This document shows positions 60,274 through 64,000 of a stretch of DNA of 64,000 nt, piece after piece (within the stretch, counting starts at the first letter, position 1; each line of letters begins with the position of its first letter). The notes below the pieces were generated by a model. It saw nothing but the letters and a program-made list of their open reading frames with translations, was not told the origin of the DNA and did no database searches. The DNA is taken from the NCBI RefSeq assembly GCF_030929555.1, contig NZ_JAVFVT010000044.1, forward strand, positions 1 through 64,000, given 5' to 3'. The stretch comes from Paenibacillus sp. LHD-117. Its GTDB lineage: Bacteria > Bacillota > Bacilli > Paenibacillales > Paenibacillaceae. The position numbers and the translations under genes are program-made.

Positions 60274-62556
60274 ATGAAAAATCAAGCTGAGTCGAAAGAA
60301 CTAACCACGCAAACCATTCATTACGTGAACAATCCGGGAGGACCGACTTTGGGATATTCCGAGAAATCGGGTGTGTCGATCTTGGAGCGGGACGGCCTGT
60401 ATTTCAAAGACCTGAACCGCAGCGGAGAGCTGGACCGCTACGAGGATTGGCGATTGACGCCGGAGGAGCGGGCGAAGGACCTGGCTTCACAGATGACAAT
60501 CGAGGAGATAGCGGGTTTGATGCTGTACAGCCGGCATCAATCCATCCCGGCGGCAAGCGGCGGCTGGTTCACCAGCACGTACGGAGGCAAGCCGTACGAA
60601 GAGAGCGGAGCGAAGCCTTGGGAGCTGACGGACGAGCAACTGGCGTTCCTCGCGAAGGACGGCCTGCGCCACATTCTTGTTACGACGGCGGAGAGTCCGG
60701 AGATCGCGGCGCGCTGGAGCAACGAAGTGCAGGCGTTCGCGGAGAGCGTCGGTCTCGGCATCCCGGCCAACAACAGCTCCGATCCGCGCCACGGCTCCGA
60801 CGCCAGTGCGGAATTCAACGCCGGCTCGGGCGGCCGCGTCTCCATGTGGCCGGAGACGCTTGGACTCGCGGCGACGTTCGATCCCGCGCTGGTTCGCCGG
60901 TTCGGCGAAGTCGCGTCCAAGGAGTACCGCGCGCTGGGTCTGACGACGGCGCTGTCGCCGCAGATCGATATCGCCACGGATCCGCGCTGGTTCCGCTTCA
61001 GCGGGACGTTCGGCGAAGATCCGGCATTGTCGACGGACATGGCGCGCGCATACGTGGACGGCTTCCAGACTTCTTCCGGTGATCGCGAGATCGGCGGGGG
61101 CTGGGGCCTCGACAGCGTCAACGCCATGGTGAAACATTGGCCGGGTGGCGGCTCGGGCGAAGGAGGCAGGGACGCGCATTACGCCTGCGGCAAATACGCG
61201 GTTTACCCGGGCGGCAACTTTGAGGAACATTTGAAGCCATTCACGGAGGGCGCGTTCCGCCTGGAAGGGAAGACGGGCCAAGCTTCCGCGGTCATGCCGT
61301 ATTACACGATCTCCTATAACCAAGACGATGTGAACGGGGAGAATGTAGGCAACGCGTACAACCGTTACTTGATCCAGGATCTGCTGCGGGAGAAATACAG
61401 CTATGACGGCGTCGTCTGCACGGACTGGCTCATCACGGCGGATGAATACGGCGGCAAGGATACGTTCCTGACCGGCAAGCCGTGGGGCGTGGAGCACTTG
61501 ACGGTAGCTGAGCGCCACTACAAGCTGATCATGGCGGGGGTCGACCAATTCGGCGGCAACAACGAAGCGGCGCCCGTGCTGGAAGCGTATCGGATGGGCG
61601 TGGAGGAGCATGGCGAGGCATACATGCGAAGCCGGTTCGAACGTTCGGCGGTTCGGCTGCTGGTGAATATATTCAGGCTTGGCTTATTTGAAAATCCTTA
61701 CTTGGATCCGATGGTAAGCGCCGCGACGGCGGGCCAGCCTTCCTTCGTGAAAGAAGGCTTCGACGCCCAGCTGAAATCCGTCGTTCTGCTGAAGAACAAG
61801 GACGCGGTTCTGCCGCTCAAGCCGCGCAGCAAAGTCTACATTCCGAAGCGGTATACGCCGCCGGGCAAAGACTGGTTCGGCAATCCGACCCCGGAATCGC
61901 TCGTTCATCCGGTGAACATGGAGATCGCGGCGAACTATTTCGACTTGACGGATGATCCCGGCGAGGCGGATTTCGGCTTAGTATTCGTCACAGGTCCGAA
62001 ATCGGGTACGGGCTACAGCCAAGGGGATGCCGAAAGCGGAGGGAACGGCTACGTGCCGCTCAGTCTCCAGTACCGGACCTATAAGGCGGAATATGCGAGG
62101 GAAATCAGCTTGGCAGGAGACGCCCGCGATACCGACGTACTGAACCGAAGCTATAAGGGCAAGACGGTGACGCCGGACAATACGTTCGACCTGAATGCCA
62201 TACTGGAAACGAAAGAAATGATGAAAGACAAGCTGGTCATCGTATCCATGCTGCTCACGAACCCGGCCGTCGTCGCGGAATTCGAGGAGCGGGCGGACGC
62301 GATTCTGGCGAACTTCGGCTTGCAGGACGAGGCGCTGATGGAGCTGTTGACGGGCGTGCATGAACCGTCAGGCTTGCTGCCGATGGGCATGCCGGCGAAT
62401 ATGCGGACAGTGGAGGAGCAGCTCGAGGACGTGCCGCATGATATGGTATGCCATGTCGATTCGGAGAGCAACCTTTATTCTTTCGGCTACGGCTTGAACT
62501 GGAGCGGCGTCATCGAGGACGATCGAACAAGGAAATATAAGAAGGCAAAGCAGTAA
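60274..62556 (+). CDS. GH3 family glycosidase, second member
   Basis: 760 residues of a different GH3 branch. LYFKDLNRSGELDRYEDWRL at the start and YSRHQSIPAA in the first motif are found in bacterial members that begin with a short extra strand region. The nucleophile Asp384 is in GVVCTDWLI, and the EDPALSTDMA and VKHWPGGGSGEGGRDAHYA segments shape the active site. It lacks a signal peptide and a clear FnIII domain; the end is YSFGYGLNWSG. It starts 28 nt after the first GH3 gene with GGAGGG 7 nt upstream. Divergence suggests that the two enzymes cut different linkages. Confidence 0.93.
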   Translation: MKNQAESKELTTQTIHYVNNPGGPTLGYSEKSGVSILERDGLYFKDLNRSGELDRYEDWRLTPEERAKDLASQMTIEEIAGLMLYSRHQSIPAASGGWFTSTYGGKPYEESGAKPWELTDEQLAFLAKDGLRHILVTTAESPEIAARWSNEVQAFAESVGLGIPANNSSDPRHGSDASAEFNAGSGGRVSMWPETLGLAATFDPALVRRFGEVASKEYRALGLTTALSPQIDIATDPRWFRFSGTFGEDPALSTDMARAYVDGFQTSSGDREIGGGWGLDSVNAMVKHWPGGGSGEGGRDAHYACGKYAVYPGGNFEEHLKPFTEGAFRLEGKTGQASAVMPYYTISYNQDDVNGENVGNAYNRYLIQDLLREKYSYDGVVCTDWLITADEYGGKDTFLTGKPWGVEHLTVAERHYKLIMAGVDQFGGNNEAAPVLEAYRMGVEEHGEAYMRSRFERSAVRLLVNIFRLGLFENPYLDPMVSAATAGQPSFVKEGFDAQLKSVVLLKNKDAVLPLKPRSKVYIPKRYTPPGKDWFGNPTPESLVHPVNMEIAANYFDLTDDPGEADFGLVFVTGPKSGTGYSQGDAESGGNGYVPLSLQYRTYKAEYAREISLAGDARDTDVLNRSYKGKTVTPDNTFDLNAILETKEMMKDKLVIVSMLLTNPAVVAEFEERADAILANFGLQDEALMELLTGVHEPSGLLPMGMPANMRTVEEQLEDVPHDMVCHVDSESNLYSFGYGLNWSGVIEDDRTRKYKKAKQ

Positions 62557-62572
62557 GTACATCAAGTGAAGG

Positions 62573-62602
62573 GGAATAATTCCCAGAAGCGGGCGCAAAC
62601 TA
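62573..62602 (+). promoter_or_regulatory. Possible sigma-G-type promoter of sspH
   Basis: GGAATA (62573-62578) and CAAACTA (62596-62602) with 17 bp between, near the forespore consensus TGAATA-17-CATACTA. It fits an SASP gene but has two departures. Confidence 0.4.
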
Positions 62603-62636
62603 GCTTGGATGGAATTCCGAATACGGAGGGAATCGA

Positions 62637-62816
62637 ATGAACAAGCAAAGAGCGCAGGAAATCGCGGATTCGCCGATCATGGCAAACGTCACTTACGAGG
62701 GGCAATCCGTATACATCCAGCATGTGGATCATGACCGAGAGACGGCCCGTGTCTATCCGCTTCTTCAAAGCGAGAACGAGATGGAAGTTCCGCTCCATCA
62801 ATTGATGGAGCAATAG
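62637..62816 (+). CDS. sspH: Small acid-soluble spore protein H-type
   Basis: 59 residues. The sequence MNKQRAQEIADSPIMANVTY, then VYIQHVDHDRETARVYPL and ENEMEVPLHQLMEQ, matches the SspH family of minor SASPs packed in the spore core. GGAGGG lies 6-7 nt before the ATG. The gene confirms a spore former. A sigma-G-like promoter lies directly upstream. The DUF421 gene begins 14 nt after the stop. Confidence 0.92.
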   Translation: MNKQRAQEIADSPIMANVTYEGQSVYIQHVDHDRETARVYPLLQSENEMEVPLHQLMEQ

Positions 62817-62830
62817 AGGCGGCGCCGCTC

Positions 62831-63295
62831 ATGGAACATGCGATGGAATATGTATGGTCATTCCTAAGGGCAATCGGCATGTTTGTCGTCGGACTGGCAG
62901 CGTTCCGCGTCATGGGCAGTCAGTCGGTCGGCCGGCTGACGGACTTCGACCTGGTCGTCGTTATTGCCATCGGCGCGATTATCGGGGATGGACTAGCCGA
63001 CCCGGAGCTGGACTTCTGGATCTTGTTTGTTGCCATAGCCGGCCTCGTATTGATGCAGATCGCGGCGAGTATATTGGCAATGAAGAGCCCTGTCGTCGAG
63101 AAGATCGTCATGGGCAGCCCCATCCGGCTCGTCGAGCGGGGGAAGCTGTTGATGAACGGACTTCGCCGGGCGCGCATCACGCGCAATAATTTGGAGCAGG
63201 AGCTCCGGGTGAAAGGCTTGACGGGCCTCGAGAACGTCGAGTCGGCCTATATGGAGCCGAACGGCAAGCTCAGCGTGATCGAGAAAGGTGAATGA
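62831..63295 (+). CDS. DUF421 membrane protein (YetF/YrbG family)
   Basis: 154 residues. Three helices lie at about 10-28, 38-54 and 61-82, followed by a cytoplasmic domain with GSPIRLVERGKLLMNGLRRA and ELRVKGLTGLENVESAYMEPNG, the usual DUF421 ending. B. subtilis members take part in spore properties in some cases; here the link is only position next to sspH. A strong terminator follows. Confidence 0.88.
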   Translation: MEHAMEYVWSFLRAIGMFVVGLAAFRVMGSQSVGRLTDFDLVVVIAIGAIIGDGLADPELDFWILFVAIAGLVLMQIAASILAMKSPVVEKIVMGSPIRLVERGKLLMNGLRRARITRNNLEQELRVKGLTGLENVESAYMEPNGKLSVIEKGE

Positions 63296-63309
63296 AAGCA
63301 CAGAAAAAG

Positions 63310-63352
63310 CATCTCCAACCGGCTTTCGACCGGTTGGAGATGTTTTTTTTGT
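63310..63352 (+). terminator. Terminator of the sspH-DUF421 unit
   Basis: CATCTCCAACCGG pairs perfectly with CCGGTTGGAGATG with a 7-nt loop, then eight T. Confidence 0.93.
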
Positions 63353-63354
63353 CT

Positions 63355-63828
63355 CTATAGTGGTATAAAGACTTCACGGATTTGCCCGCGGATTTCTCCG
63401 TTCGGGAATCGGATCGTATGCACGTTCACGTAGGCGTTGCCGCGCTCGATCTCGCGAACCAGCGCGCGGATGCTCCGACCTCTCAGCGGACCTACCAAAT
63501 CGCTGCTTCTCAGCGTGCCGCGGATGACGCCGCGCCTGAAGGAAACGCCTTGCCTCGACGGTCCGAAGAGGGTTGCGACGACCGGACCGTTCTGACCCGG
63601 ACGGCCCAGATGGATATGCGCATCAGTTACCCGACGAATATTGCGAAGAACAAGGACGAATCTAAGGGCGCGTACACGTCTGCGGTTGTTGTCTCCGTTT
63701 CCGTTATCGTTTCCGTTATCGTTGCCGGTTCTCCCGAAAATTTCACGGAATGTCGCGGAACCTCTAGCGTTCGTGAGGACCGGCGGAACTTCGTTCCGGC
63801 CGCGCAGTCTAGCTCTGAATGTAGCCAT
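63355..63828 (-). CDS. CHRD-domain protein
   Basis: 157 residues with no signal peptide. A CHRD domain fills most of it: FRARLRGRNEVPPVLTNARG, VTDAHIHLGRPGQNGPVVATLF, YVNVHTIRFPNGEIRGQI. A short Asn/Asp/Gly linker (about 36-48) interrupts the domain. CHRD proteins occur on cell or spore surfaces and in animal Chordin; function in bacteria is not known. GGAAGGGAG lies 9-10 nt before the ATG. Confidence 0.87.
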   Translation of the reverse strand: MATFRARLRGRNEVPPVLTNARGSATFREIFGRTGNDNGNDNGNGDNNRRRVRALRFVLVLRNIRRVTDAHIHLGRPGQNGPVVATLFGPSRQGVSFRRGVIRGTLRSSDLVGPLRGRSIRALVREIERGNAYVNVHTIRFPNGEIRGQIREVFIPL

Positions 63829-63919
63829 ATAACTTCACTCCCTTCCTGTTGATACGCTAGCGTATGCGACGGGAAGGGGCGGGGGTTGTTCGACTGTACC
63901 GCGGCAAGAATGGATTTTG

Positions 63920-64000
63920 CTAGATTAGCTCCAGTTCGATGACCGTATCGCGTTTATCCGGCAACGGATGGGTGAAATGCTCGGGCCGTGCGAAGCTGAC
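63920..64000 (-). CDS. C-terminal end of a leftward gene (partial)
   Basis: The last 26 codons and stop of a minus-strand gene whose start lies beyond the window. The visible end reads VSFARPEHFTHPLPDKRDTV and then IELELI. The beta-strand-like ending would fit a glycosidase C-terminal sandwich, but too little is seen to name it. Confidence 0.5.
   Translation of the reverse strand, partial: VSFARPEHFTHPLPDKRDTVIELELI

Overview
The window looks like a chromosomal segment of a spore-forming, GC-rich member of the Firmicutes, most likely Paenibacillaceae (Paenibacillus/Cohnella type). The evidence is strong GGAGG-type ribosome binding sites, a small acid-soluble spore protein gene (sspH), a DUF1360 sporulation-type gene, YesM/YesN-type sensor pairs beside a CUT1 sugar transporter, S-layer-homology (SLH) surface giants, an AraC-GH39 fusion, and GlpP-type control of glycerol genes. 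No rRNA or tRNA gene was recognised.

Layout: 1-350 is the start of a leftward gene and a four-copy 52-bp repeat. 503-3858 is a response regulator / histidine kinase / propeller lipoprotein operon, then a cell-wall amidase (4098-4847). 5004-9786 is a cluster of putative spore-surface proteins that share one C-terminal domain; one is collagen-like and Cys-rich, and two carry a jelly-roll-like N-domain and seem to be duplicates of each other. 9877-10958 is an Erm(D)-like rRNA methyltransferase with its own promoter and a leader peptide ending MRLR. 11075-16663 is a 1862-residue SLH-anchored phosphodiester glycosidase/phosphatase. 16885-23119 is a sugar ABC transporter with its sensor kinase and AraC-type regulator. 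23244-26236 holds a small membrane protein, an arylamine N-acetyltransferase and a Tat-exported PhoX-like phosphatase.

26406-35420 is a five-gene operon: a DUF6916 protein, three phage-tail-collar (Mdp-like) proteins, and a 2342-residue SLH protein with ten Ig-like repeats. 35792-39652 is a candidate RNA-repair cassette: a PF10127 (RlaP-type) nucleotidyltransferase, RtcB RNA ligase and an AAA+ ATPase, with a structured, terminator-bearing leader before rtcB. 40394-42660 has a flavoprotein, a small protein and a hydrolase remnant. 42680-45616 is a persulfide/sulfur-transfer regulon (TusA-rhodanese, rhodanese-dioxygenase, CstR-like repressor, DsrE-like protein) with repeated ATACCC-N4-GGGTAT operators. 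45656-50532 carries udk, glpP, glpK and glpD, with a GlpP-type leader terminator before glpD.

50724-54488 has a coiled-coil membrane protein, an AIM24-family protein and the AraC-GH39 fusion. A TnpB element follows at about 54.8-56.46 kb. 56622-62556 is a beta-glycoside utilisation operon (MFS transporter plus two GH3 enzymes) with two cre/LacI-type operators. The end holds sspH, a DUF421 membrane protein, a CHRD-domain protein and the tail of a leftward gene.

The strongest candidates for little-described biology are the RNA-repair cassette with its structured leader, the collar/SLH surface operon, and the spore-surface paralogue cluster. All family names rest on motif recognition by eye; no database search was run.
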